Positions 24,750 through 32,214 of a stretch of DNA of 42,998 nucleotides are shown here, piece after piece (the stretch's first letter is position 1; every line of letters starts with the position of its first letter). The notes under the pieces are model-generated. The model ran no database searches and was not told where the DNA came from. It worked only from the letters and a program-made list of their open reading frames with translations. Source of the stretch: DAIDKA01 sp035503515 (GTDB lineage Bacteria > Pseudomonadota > Gammaproteobacteria > Steroidobacterales > Steroidobacteraceae); the NCBI GenBank assembly GCA_035503515.1, contig DATJTJ010000005.1, positions 1-42,998 of the forward strand, written 5' to 3'. Both the position numbers and the translations under genes were made by a program.

Positions 24750-25351
24750 TTCGCCTCCGCCATGGCGGTGCTCAGGCGCTCGATCGCTTCGGCCATCTTG
24801 CGGGCCACGGTGCGCGCACTCAGGTTCATGAGCCCGGCGATCTGCGGATAGGTCAGATCGCGGAAGCGATGCAGCACGAATACCGTGCGCGTGTCGGGCG
24901 GCAGCGCGGCGATCGCCTCCTCCAGCAGCGCGCGGGTCTGCTCGCCGGCCAGCTGCTGGTCGGGTCCGCGGTGATCCTCGGGGATTTCCTCGCCATCGAT
25001 CGGCACATGCAGCGCGGCGCGGTGCGAGGCGCGGCGGCGATGGTGATCGCGGGCCAGGTTGGTCGCCGTCTGGAACAGGAACGAGCGGGCCATGGCGTCG
25101 ATCCGCACCATTTCGCCATGCCGCAGCAGCCGGTAATAGCTCTCCTGAACCAGTTCGGCGGCATCGTCGGCGGGCACGAGGCGCATGAGATAATGCTGCA
25201 GCGACGCGCGATGCCGGTTGAACAGCATCGTCACGTAGGCGTGGTGCGAGGCATCCGCGGCGGGCGGTTGCGCGGGTTGCGGATCGATCAGGTCCAGCGC
25301 GTACGCCGCGTCGGCCGCAGCGGCAGTGGCTTGCGTCGGATCGTGGGCCAT
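24746..25351 (-). CDS. ECF-type RNA polymerase sigma factor (FecI-like)
   Basis: This 201-residue sigma factor has region 2 (NRHRASLQHYLMRLVPADDAAELVQE.. FLFQTATNLARDHHRR) and region 4 (LLEEAIAALPPDTRTVFVLHRF.. YPQIAGLMNLSARTVARKM), as in FecI-type extracytoplasmic function factors. The N-terminal 35 residues are an extension rich in Ala. The ATG at 25351 is chosen because the longer open frame upstream runs into the preceding gene; no good ribosome site precedes it. It starts 13 bases after the STN-OmpW-like gene stops and overlaps fecR by four bases. It probably transcribes the receptor and perhaps its own operon; no promoter sequence can be assigned by eye. Confidence 0.93.
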   Translation of the reverse strand: MAHDPTQATAAAADAAYALDLIDPQPAQPPAADASHHAYVTMLFNRHRASLQHYLMRLVPADDAAELVQESYYRLLRHGEMVRIDAMARSFLFQTATNLARDHHRRRASHRAALHVPIDGEEIPEDHRGPDQQLAGEQTRALLEEAIAALPPDTRTVFVLHRFRDLTYPQIAGLMNLSARTVARKMAEAIERLSTAMAEAK

Positions 25352-25364
25352 GGAGGATGTTAGC

Positions 25365-26225
25365 TCAGAACCGGTAACCGATTCCCACCGCGATCCGCAC
25401 CGGGGGTCGCGCCTGCGTCCAGCTGACCTCGCTCGTGAACAGCCAGTGTGGCGCCAGCGGTACGTCCAGCCCGGCCTGCGCGGCGGCGCCGACCGTGGCC
25501 TGTCGTGTCCGGATCCCCGTGGTGTCGTATTGCGTCGCGATGTCGAGGCCGGCGCCCACATAGGGCCGCAGCCGGCTCCCCGGCGCAAAGTGATACTTCA
25601 CGGTCAGGGTCGAGAGTTGCAGGCGGGCACTGCCCGCCCCCGCGTAGCGGATGGTCCCGGGAAGCATCACGGCCAGCTCGCCGGCGACATGGTCGGTCAG
25701 GAAGTATTCCGAGCCCACGGTTGCCGTGGCGCCGCCCGAGGCGCTGGCATTGCCGTGCACGAAGTCGGCCGCCAGCCGCAGCAGCCAGCGTCCCTCGCTC
25801 TGGCGTGCCATCGGGACATCAGGGGGCGGGGCCGTGGCGGCGGGTGGCGCGGGCGCGGGTTCCGGGGGTGCCGGCGCCGCGGCCACCACCGCCCGGGGCT
25901 TGATCACGAACACCCCGTCGGCCCCCTGGGTGGCCGTCAGGTTGCTGTGGGCCAGCAGGGCCCGCAGCGCCCGCCGGGGCGGCAGGCGGCCTTTGACCGC
26001 CGGTGCCCGAAGGCGGGCGATCGGACCCGGATCGACGAATACCTGCGCGTTCGCCTGCACGGCCCAGGCATTGAGTGCCGATGCCATGGGCTGCGAGGCA
26101 ATGTCGAAGTCGACCGGGGTGGCGTCGGCGGCTGCCCTGGTCTGGCCCTGCGCCAGGCTCGCAGGAGACACCCCGGTCATCAACCAGGCCGCCGCGAGCA
26201 CGGTGCTTCCGGACCCGCGGCCCAT
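25365..26225 (-). CDS. STN domain fused to OmpW-like outer-membrane barrel
   Basis: This 286-residue protein has a signal peptide (to about Ala26), an STN domain (about 38-110: VDFDIASQPMASALNAWAVQ.. RALRALLAHSNLTAT.. GVFVIKPR), a Pro/Ala linker (about 111-138) and a small beta-barrel (about 145-286) with OmpW-like landmarks: LTVKYHFAPGSRLRPYVGAGL, LDVPLAPHWLF and a terminal GIGYRF with the C-terminal Phe of outer-membrane proteins. STN domains normally occur at the N-terminus of TonB-dependent transducers and secretins. It lies directly upstream of the ECF sigma and FecR genes, whose nearby receptor has no STN, so it may be the signal transducer. Start ATG at 26225. Confidence 0.82.
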   Translation of the reverse strand: MGRGSGSTVLAAAWLMTGVSPASLAQGQTRAAADATPVDFDIASQPMASALNAWAVQANAQVFVDPGPIARLRAPAVKGRLPPRRALRALLAHSNLTATQGADGVFVIKPRAVVAAAPAPPEPAPAPPAATAPPPDVPMARQSEGRWLLRLAADFVHGNASASGGATATVGSEYFLTDHVAGELAVMLPGTIRYAGAGSARLQLSTLTVKYHFAPGSRLRPYVGAGLDIATQYDTTGIRTRQATVGAAAQAGLDVPLAPHWLFTSEVSWTQARPPVRIAVGIGYRF

Positions 26226-26230
26226 CCGTT

Positions 26231-26482
26231 TCAGGATTTGCCGCGCAGGGCGTGGTAGATGACCAGCACCAGCACCGCGCCGATGACCGCCACCAGCAGG
26301 CTGTGGATGTTCAGGCCCGACACCCCGGTGCCGCCGAAGAAGGTGAACACCCAGCCGCCCACCACCGCCCCGATGATGCCCAGGACGATGTCGAGGAAGA
26401 AACCTTCGCCGCGCCTGTTGACCAGCTTGCTGCCGATGAAGCCCGCGATCAGCCCGAGGATGATCCACGCCAGGATTGACAT
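26231..26482 (-). CDS. GlsB/YeaQ/YmgE family membrane protein
   Basis: This 83-residue protein is of the transglycosylase-associated (GlsB/YeaQ/YmgE) family: three hydrophobic segments with MSILAWIILGLIAGFIGSKL at the start, FFLDIVLGIIGAVVGGW in the middle and LLVAVIGAVLVLVIY at the end. Members are often stress-induced; the molecular role is not established. The ATG at 26482 has AAGGGAG eight bases upstream. It ends five bases before the STN-OmpW-like start and starts 22 bases after the metallopeptidase stop. Confidence 0.92.
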   Translation of the reverse strand: MSILAWIILGLIAGFIGSKLVNRRGEGFFLDIVLGIIGAVVGGWVFTFFGGTGVSGLNIHSLLVAVIGAVLVLVIYHALRGKS

Positions 26483-26504
26483 AGTCGTGCTCCCTTGTCG
26501 TTTT

Positions 26505-27395
26505 CTAGAACGTGTTGCCGGTGCCGAAGGTATCGCATTGGTTGATGTCGCCGGTGTCGATGCCGCGCCTGAACCAGGCGACCCGCTGCGCGCTGGTGCC
26601 GTGGGTGAAGGATTCGGGAACGACCGTGCCGCGGGCCTTCTGCTGCAGCGTATCGTCGCCGATCTGGCTCGCGGCGTTGAGCGCCGTCTCGATGTCCCCC
26701 TGTTGCAGGCGCCAGCCGCGTTCCTGCTGGGCGCGCCGCGCCCACACGCCGGCGAAGCAGTCGGCCTGCAGCTCGATTCTGACGCTGAGCGCATTGCTTT
26801 CGGCCTCGCCGCGGCGCTCGCGGAGCGCATCGACCTTGCCCAGGATCCCGAGCAGGTTCTGGACGTGGTGCCCCACTTCATGGCCGATCACATAGGCATG
26901 GGCGAACTGGCCCGGCGCATTCAGCTGCCGGGTCATCAGATCGAAGAAGTGCATGTCGAGGTAGACCGTGCGGTCATTCGGACAATAGAAGGGCCCGGCC
27001 GCGGCCTGCCCCCGTCCGCAGGCCGTGGGATAGCTGTCGGTGAACAGGATCAGCCTGGGGTTCTCGTAGGTGCGGCCGGTCTGGGTGAAATAGTCGGTCC
27101 AGACCACCTCGGTGCTGCGCAGGACCTGGGACACGAACTTCCTGTCGGGGTCATCCGCCGGGTCGGCCGTCTGGGGCGCTGCCTGCGGCACCGGCGGGTT
27201 GCTGCCGACGTCGCCGCCGCTGAGCAACCCGAGGATCTGCAGCGGGTTGATGCCGAACACCCAGCCGGCGATCAGCGCGATCGCGATGGTCCCGAGTCCG
27301 ATGCCGTGCACCGGGCGGAACTGGAAGCCGCCGCCGCCACCGGCGCCACGCATGTCCTCGACGTTGCGGCTCTCGTCCTGGTCACGCATGTCCAC
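26505..27395 (-). CDS. ypfJ: YpfJ/KPN_02809 family neutral zinc metallopeptidase
   Basis: This 296-residue membrane-anchored protein has one N-terminal helix (about 30-50, HGIGLGTIAIALIAGWVFG) and a periplasmic zinc-peptidase-like domain with HEVGHH at 172-177 and a candidate third ligand region ELQADCFAG (Glu208). The CxxG-rich segments (PTACGRG, PFYCPNDRTVYLD) are typical of the family. The GTG at 27395 is preferred because AGGAG lies eight bases upstream; an ATG two codons later is the alternative. It is in a minus-strand run, 20 bases after the ABC permease gene. Physiological substrate unknown. Confidence 0.92.
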   Translation of the reverse strand: MDMRDQDESRNVEDMRGAGGGGGFQFRPVHGIGLGTIAIALIAGWVFGINPLQILGLLSGGDVGSNPPVPQAAPQTADPADDPDRKFVSQVLRSTEVVWTDYFTQTGRTYENPRLILFTDSYPTACGRGQAAAGPFYCPNDRTVYLDMHFFDLMTRQLNAPGQFAHAYVIGHEVGHHVQNLLGILGKVDALRERRGEAESNALSVRIELQADCFAGVWARRAQQERGWRLQQGDIETALNAASQIGDDTLQQKARGTVVPESFTHGTSAQRVAWFRRGIDTGDINQCDTFGTGNTF

Positions 27396-27415
27396 GGTGG
27401 CGGCTCCTGTAGAGG

Positions 27416-28162
27416 CTAGACTTCGATCTTCGAGAAGCGCCAGGCGCCCAGCACGGTCAGGGCGGCGCCCACGCAGCCCAACACCAGCAGATCGCATAAT
27501 GGACCAAAATGGGTCCGGCCGATGAGCATGCCGCGCAGTCCGTCCACGCCGTAGGTCAAAGGATCGATGTGGGTCAGGGCGACCAGCGGCTTGGGGAGGT
27601 TATCGAGCGGGTACAGCGCGCCGGAGAGGAAGAAGATCGGCAGCACCAGGAAGTTCATCACCATCTGGAAGCCCTGCATGTCCTTCAGGGTGGAGCCGAT
27701 GGCGGTCCCCGCCGCCGCGAACACGATGGCCGTGAGGGCCAGGAAGCCCAGGGCCGGGAGGATCTGCGCGAGACTGACGGGCCGGAAGCCTGCGACCACG
27801 CACACCACCGCGACCAGGGCGCCCTGCAGCATGGCCGTGGTCGCCGAACCGCAGGTCCGTCCCAGCATGATCTGCACCCGCGACACCGGTGCCACCAGCG
27901 TTTCCTTGAGGAACCCGAACTGCCGGTCCCACAGCAGGCCGATGCCGGAGAACATCGAGGAGAACAGTACGGTCATGGCGATCACGCCCGGCGCCATGAA
28001 CTGCAGGTAATTGCCGTTGCCGGATAGCCGGAACACGGGTCCGAGACCGAAGCCGAGCACCAGCAGGTACAGCAGCGGCTGGGCGAGCGAGGCGATGATC
28101 TGCGTCCGGGACCGCGTATAGCGCTTCAGTTCGCGCAGCCAGAGGATGTAGATGGCACTCAT
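27416..28162 (-). CDS. ABC-2 type exporter permease (DrrB-like)
   Basis: This 248-residue membrane protein has about six helices and the ABC-2 permease pattern (LWLRELKRYTRSRTQIIASL at the N-terminus, FLKETLVAPVSRVQIMLGR in the middle, a FFLSGALYPLDNLP segment, and a final IDPLTYGVDGLRG). It is the membrane part of an exporter with the ATPase encoded just upstream; the ATG overlaps that gene's stop as ATGA, showing coupled translation. Related pairs export antibiotics, lipids or polysaccharides. The substrate is not indicated by neighbours. Confidence 0.94.
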   Translation of the reverse strand: MSAIYILWLRELKRYTRSRTQIIASLAQPLLYLLVLGFGLGPVFRLSGNGNYLQFMAPGVIAMTVLFSSMFSGIGLLWDRQFGFLKETLVAPVSRVQIMLGRTCGSATTAMLQGALVAVVCVVAGFRPVSLAQILPALGFLALTAIVFAAAGTAIGSTLKDMQGFQMVMNFLVLPIFFLSGALYPLDNLPKPLVALTHIDPLTYGVDGLRGMLIGRTHFGPLCDLLVLGCVGAALTVLGAWRFSKIEV

Positions 28163-28947
28163 CGGCGCCGCCACATCTGCGCCGCCTGACGCATGCGATC
28201 GGCGGCGCCGGCGCTCTCATCGCGGATGGCGGTGCCGGTGAGCTTGAGGAACGCGGCCTCCAGGGACTCGGTGCCGGTCTGGGCCTTCAGTTCCTGCGAG
28301 GAACCGATGGCGACGATCTTGCCGTGGTCGATGACCGCGATGCGCGTGGCCACCCGGTCGGCTTCGTCCATGTAGTGCGTGGTCAGGAACACCGTCACCC
28401 CCTCGGTCCTGTTCAGATGCTGCACGTGGGACCACAGCTGGTTGCGGCTTTGCGGATCGAGCCCCAGCGTGGGTTCGTCGAGGAACAGGATGCGCGGGGT
28501 ATGCAGCAGTCCCCGGGCGATTTCCAGTCGCCGCTTCATGCCTCCCGAGAACGTCTTGACCCGCTGCTCGCGCCGTTCCCACAGCTCGAACGCGCGCAGC
28601 AGGATCTCGGTGCGCTCGTGCCGGATGCGGCGCGGGACGTGGTAGAGAACGCCGTGCAGGTCCATGTTCTCCGCGGCGGTGAGGTCCTGGTCCAGGCTCG
28701 GATCCTGGAACACGATCCCGAAGCGCCGCCGTACCTCGTTCTGGTGCCGCGCCGGATCCAGCCCGTCCATGGTGATGGAGCCGCTGGTCGGCGCCAGGAG
28801 CGTCGTGAGCATGCGGATGGTCGTGGTCTTGCCGGCCCCGTTGGGCCCGAGGAATGCAAAGATCTCCCCGCCCGCGACCTCGAAGGAGATGTCGTCGACG
28901 GCCTTGAAGTCGCCGAACGAGCGCGACAGGTGCTGCACCTGGATCAT
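28159..28947 (-). CDS. ABC transporter ATP-binding protein (DrrA-like)
   Basis: This 262-residue ATPase has Walker A GPNGAGKT at 34-41, a Q-loop Gln81, signature FSGGM at 133-137, Walker B ILFLDE at 153-158 and an H-loop His at 191. The daunorubicin-resistance-type sequence context (NEVRRRFGIVFQDPSLDQDL, GLLHTPRILFLDEPTLGLDP) groups it with DrrA-like exporter ATPases. It forms a two-gene exporter with the downstream permease. GGAG precedes the ATG by five bases. It starts 13 bases after the PfpI-like gene ends. Confidence 0.95.
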   Translation of the reverse strand: MIQVQHLSRSFGDFKAVDDISFEVAGGEIFAFLGPNGAGKTTTIRMLTTLLAPTSGSITMDGLDPARHQNEVRRRFGIVFQDPSLDQDLTAAENMDLHGVLYHVPRRIRHERTEILLRAFELWERREQRVKTFSGGMKRRLEIARGLLHTPRILFLDEPTLGLDPQSRNQLWSHVQHLNRTEGVTVFLTTHYMDEADRVATRIAVIDHGKIVAIGSSQELKAQTGTESLEAAFLKLTGTAIRDESAGAADRMRQAAQMWRRR

Positions 28948-28960
28948 GAGGACTCCGCAA

Positions 28961-29542
28961 TCAGAGCGTGATGGTGGTGCCGAGCACCGCCAGGAACTGC
29001 CGTATCCAGGCCGGGTGCGCGGGCCAGGCGGGCGCCGTCACCAGGTTGCCGTCGGTGACCGCCTGGTCGATACCGATGTCGGCGTACTCGGCGCCGGCGA
29101 GGCGCACCTCCGGCGCACAGGCCGGATAGGCGGACACCCTGCGGCCGCGGATGACATCGGCGGCGGCCAACAGCTGGGCGCCGTGGCAGACGGCGGCAAT
29201 GGGTTTGTTCGACCGCGCAAAATGCTGCACTGCCTTGATGACCCGCGGGTCCTGCCGCAGGTATTCGGGTGCCCGGCCGCCGGGGATGACCAGGGCATCG
29301 TAGTCGGCGGCCTCGAGGGCATCGAAGGTCGCGTTCAGCGTGAACCGGTGGCCCGGTTTTTCCGAATAGGTCTGGGCGCCCTCGAAATCGTGGACGGCGG
29401 TGAGCACGTGATCGCCCCGGGCCTTGCCCGGGCAGGCCGCGTCCACCGTGTGGCCAACCATGAGCAGCATCTGGAAGGGCACCATGGTTTCGTAGTCTTC
29501 CGCGTAATCGCCGGCGAGCAGCAGGATCTTCCTTTTGGCCAT
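28961..29542 (-). CDS. DJ-1/PfpI family protein
   Basis: This 193-residue protein has the class I glutamine amidotransferase-like fold of the DJ-1/PfpI family, with the nucleophile elbow AAVCHGAQ (Cys119, His120) and the conserved acidic residue near the start (DYAEDYE). Members act as deglycases, peptidases or chaperones, and the specific activity is not evident here. The ATG at 29542 has GAGGAG upstream. It heads the long minus-strand gene run and is divergent from the second quinohemoprotein gene, 166 bases away. Confidence 0.93.
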   Translation of the reverse strand: MAKRKILLLAGDYAEDYETMVPFQMLLMVGHTVDAACPGKARGDHVLTAVHDFEGAQTYSEKPGHRFTLNATFDALEAADYDALVIPGGRAPEYLRQDPRVIKAVQHFARSNKPIAAVCHGAQLLAAADVIRGRRVSAYPACAPEVRLAGAEYADIGIDQAVTDGNLVTAPAWPAHPAWIRQFLAVLGTTITL

Positions 29543-29708
29543 GGCGGTTCGGCTCCTCGGTTCCGGGGCAGGCATGCGAACGCGGTGCGACAGAGTCTCG
29601 AGTATCCCAGTTTCGGTCATGCGACTCCATGCGCAGCGCGCGGCCGGCCGCGGACACGCGCGCTATACTGCCGGCCGCTGGCAACCCGCCCGATTCACGG
29701 ACATAACG

Positions 29709-31589
29709 ATGGCTCGCAAATCCCGGCTCAGTGTCGCAGGACTGCTCGTGTTGAATTTCGCGGCGCTGGGGGTCGCGCAGGCCCAGAGCGCCGCCGTGAA
29801 GGCGCAGGGGCAGGCCGTGTTCCAGCGGCTGTGCGGCCTGTGCCACCTGAGCCTGGTGCCCACGGCGGGCAAGGCGCCGGCCACTCCGGATGCGCGGGCG
29901 GTGCCGCTGGAAATGCTGCGGCGGTTCCCGCCGGAGGCCATTCTCACGGCCCTGACCACCGGCAAGATGCAGGCGCAGGGGGCGACGCTCACCGATGCCG
30001 AGCGCAAGGCCGTGGCGCAGTACCTCGCGGGCCGGCCGTTCGGACCGGTGCAGAAGGTGGCGCTGACCGCGGGCAAGCCGTGCGAGAACCCGGCGCCCAT
30101 GGGTGATCCGGCCACCACGCCGGGCTGGAGCGGCTGGGGCAACAGCCTGGAGAACACGCGTTTCCAGGACAAGGAGAAGGGTGGCCTGACGGCGGCCGAT
30201 CTGCCCCATCTGAAACTGAAATGGGCCTTCGGCTATGCGAACGTGCCGGCGGCGCGCACCCAGCCGGCGGTCGCGGGCGGACGGTTGTTCGTGGCCAGCG
30301 ACAACGGTGCGGTGTACGCGCTGGATCCGGCGACCGGCTGCACTTACTGGATGTTCAAGGCGGCCGCGGGCGTGCCGACGGCGCTGTCCGTGGCCCCCTA
30401 CCGCTCGGCCGCGGGCGGCAACGGCTATGCGGTGCTGTTCGGCGACCGGCAGGCGAATGCCTACGCGGTGGATGCCCAGACCGGCAAGCAGGTGTGGATG
30501 ACCAAACTCGACACCCATCCTTCGGCGGCCATCACCGGTGCGCCGGCGCCGTATGACGGACGGGTGTACGTGCCGATCCAGGGCGTGGGCGAGGAGGGAC
30601 AGGGCATTCATGCCGCCAAGGGTTGCTGCACCTTCCGCGGCAGCGTCTCGGCGCTGGACATCAACAGCGGCAAGGTGCTGTGGAAGACCTACACCGTTGC
30701 CGAGGAGCCGAAACTGCGGGGCAAGGCCACGAGCGGTCTGCCGATCTACGGGCCCTCGGGCGTGGGCATCTGGTCCTCCCCGACCATCGACGTGAAGCGC
30801 AAGCTGCTGTACGTCTCGACCGGCAACGCCTACACCGATCCGCCGCAGCACACCAGCGATGCGGTGCTGGCGCTGGATCTGGCCACGGGCGCCATCAAGT
30901 GGGTGAGCCAGGTGCTGCCGAATGACGTCTGGGCGATGGGCTGCGCGGCGACCAACGCTCCGAATACCGGCTGCCCGGCGACTCTCGGGCAGGACTATGA
31001 TTTTTCGGCCTCGCCGGCACTGGTGCACCTGAAGGGACGGGACCTGCTGGTGCTGCCGCAGAAATCCAGCATGTCCTATGGCATGGATCCTGATCAGGGC
31101 GGCAAGGTCGTCTGGCAGTACCGCCTCGGCAAGGGCAGCGGCCTCGGGGGCATGTGGGGCGCCGCCATCGAAGGCGACAAGGCCTACATCGGCACCGCAG
31201 ACCTGCTGACGGAGACCCCGGGCGGTGTGCACGCCCTGAACGTCGCCGATGGCTCGGTCGCCTGGGCCGACGCGCGCCCGAAGGGCCTGTGCGCCGGCCA
31301 GCTCGGCTGCAGCACGGGCCAGGGTGCCGCGCTGACCGCCATTCCGGGGGCCGTGATCAGCGGCGCCATGGACGGCGGCGTCCGGGCGTATTCGACCAAA
31401 ACCGGCAAGGTGCTCTGGATCTTCGATACCGCGCGGGACTTCAAGACCGTCAACGGCGTGAAGGCGAACGGCGGCAGCATCGATCAGGCCAGTCCGATCG
31501 TCGCCGGGGGCATGATGTTCGTGAACTCAGGCAACGGCAGCTTCGTCGGTCACACCGGCAACGTGCTGCTGGCGTTCGGCCTGCAGTAA
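29709..31589 (+). CDS. PQQ-binding dehydrogenase with N-terminal cytochrome c (polyvinyl alcohol dehydrogenase-like)
   Basis: This 626-residue exported protein has a signal peptide (to about Ala26), a cytochrome c domain with CGLCH at 42-46, and a PQQ beta-propeller (repeats such as DPATGCTYWMF, DAQTGKQVWM, DLATGAIKWVSQV, STKTGKVLWIF). It keeps a vicinal cysteine pair in AAKGCCTF. The heme-first order is that of polyvinyl alcohol dehydrogenases and sorbosone-type enzymes, opposite to the gene at 4017-6146. It probably oxidises a secondary or polymeric alcohol in the periplasm; the substrate is not determinable. It converges on the GNAT gene with a three-base gap between stops. Confidence 0.9.
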   Translation: MARKSRLSVAGLLVLNFAALGVAQAQSAAVKAQGQAVFQRLCGLCHLSLVPTAGKAPATPDARAVPLEMLRRFPPEAILTALTTGKMQAQGATLTDAERKAVAQYLAGRPFGPVQKVALTAGKPCENPAPMGDPATTPGWSGWGNSLENTRFQDKEKGGLTAADLPHLKLKWAFGYANVPAARTQPAVAGGRLFVASDNGAVYALDPATGCTYWMFKAAAGVPTALSVAPYRSAAGGNGYAVLFGDRQANAYAVDAQTGKQVWMTKLDTHPSAAITGAPAPYDGRVYVPIQGVGEEGQGIHAAKGCCTFRGSVSALDINSGKVLWKTYTVAEEPKLRGKATSGLPIYGPSGVGIWSSPTIDVKRKLLYVSTGNAYTDPPQHTSDAVLALDLATGAIKWVSQVLPNDVWAMGCAATNAPNTGCPATLGQDYDFSASPALVHLKGRDLLVLPQKSSMSYGMDPDQGGKVVWQYRLGKGSGLGGMWGAAIEGDKAYIGTADLLTETPGGVHALNVADGSVAWADARPKGLCAGQLGCSTGQGAALTAIPGAVISGAMDGGVRAYSTKTGKVLWIFDTARDFKTVNGVKANGGSIDQASPIVAGGMMFVNSGNGSFVGHTGNVLLAFGLQ

Positions 31590-31592
31590 AGG

Positions 31593-32135
31593 CTACGGCC
31601 CGTATCCCGGCGCGGCGGCCTGCGCCCAGCGCCGGGGTGTCAGGCCGTAGATGACGTGGATCTGACCCCAGCGCGGTGAGTCCTCCACGCCCCTGGGCAG
31701 CGCCCCGAGCTTCTCGACGGCGCGGCGTGAACGCAGGTTGTGCTCGGCCACCATGAACAGCACTTCCTGCACGTCGCTGAAGGCGTGATGGAGCATCAGC
31801 CGTTTCATTTCGGCATTGGTGGCGCCGCCCCAGTGGCTGCGTGCAAGAAAGGTGTAGCCGATCGAGATCGATGCACCCGGCACGTATTGCGTGTAGCGGG
31901 AGCAGCCGACGGGGACGTCGTGCGCGGTATCGACCGCGACCAGGCAGGCCTGCGACAGCAGTGCATCCGCGAAATATCGCTCGAAGCCCGCGCGCGTGGC
32001 ACGCCCGGGGTCCGGGTGCAGCGCCCAGATGAGCGGATCGGCGGCCGCGGCTGCCAGTTCCTCGAAGTCGTCCTGGGCGAGCGGCCGCAGCGCGAGCTGC
32101 GGACCCACCAGCGTCGGCTGCAGGTCGAGCGTCAT
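31593..32135 (-). CDS. GNAT family N-acetyltransferase
   Basis: This 180-residue protein resembles the RimJ/RimL-type acetyltransferases: LALRPLAQDDFEELAAAAAD at the start, a YTFLARSHWGGATNAEMKRLML segment (the acetyl-CoA-binding region and the fixed Trp of this group), and AEHNLRSRRAVEKLGA near the C-terminus. The acceptor is unknown. The ATG at 32135 is used; an upstream frame extension crosses the terminator of the protease gene and is rejected. It is downstream of the Do-family protease on the same strand but separated from it by an intrinsic terminator. Confidence 0.9.
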   Translation of the reverse strand: MTLDLQPTLVGPQLALRPLAQDDFEELAAAAADPLIWALHPDPGRATRAGFERYFADALLSQACLVAVDTAHDVPVGCSRYTQYVPGASISIGYTFLARSHWGGATNAEMKRLMLHHAFSDVQEVLFMVAEHNLRSRRAVEKLGALPRGVEDSPRWGQIHVIYGLTPRRWAQAAAPGYGP

Positions 32136-32156
32136 CAGCCGATTGTACCGGCCATC

Positions 32157-32189
32157 CAAAAAAGAAGGGGCGACACCCGTCGCCCCTTC
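32157..32189 (-). terminator. Intrinsic terminator of the Do-family protease gene
   Basis: On the minus strand an 11-base-pair stem (GAAGGGGCGAC / GTCGCCCCTTC) with a four-base loop is followed by a run of six T. It begins 26 bases after the protease stop codon at 32215 and separates it from the acetyltransferase gene. Confidence 0.9.
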
Positions 32190-32214
32190 CCGGGGTGCAA
32201 CTGACTGCCGCAGC

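Noticed and set aside
28944..31232. 762-codon minus-strand frame spanning the second PQQ dehydrogenase and PfpI-like gene
   Set aside because: Overlaps two clear genes, one in the opposite strand and one in another frame; composition is that of a shadow frame.
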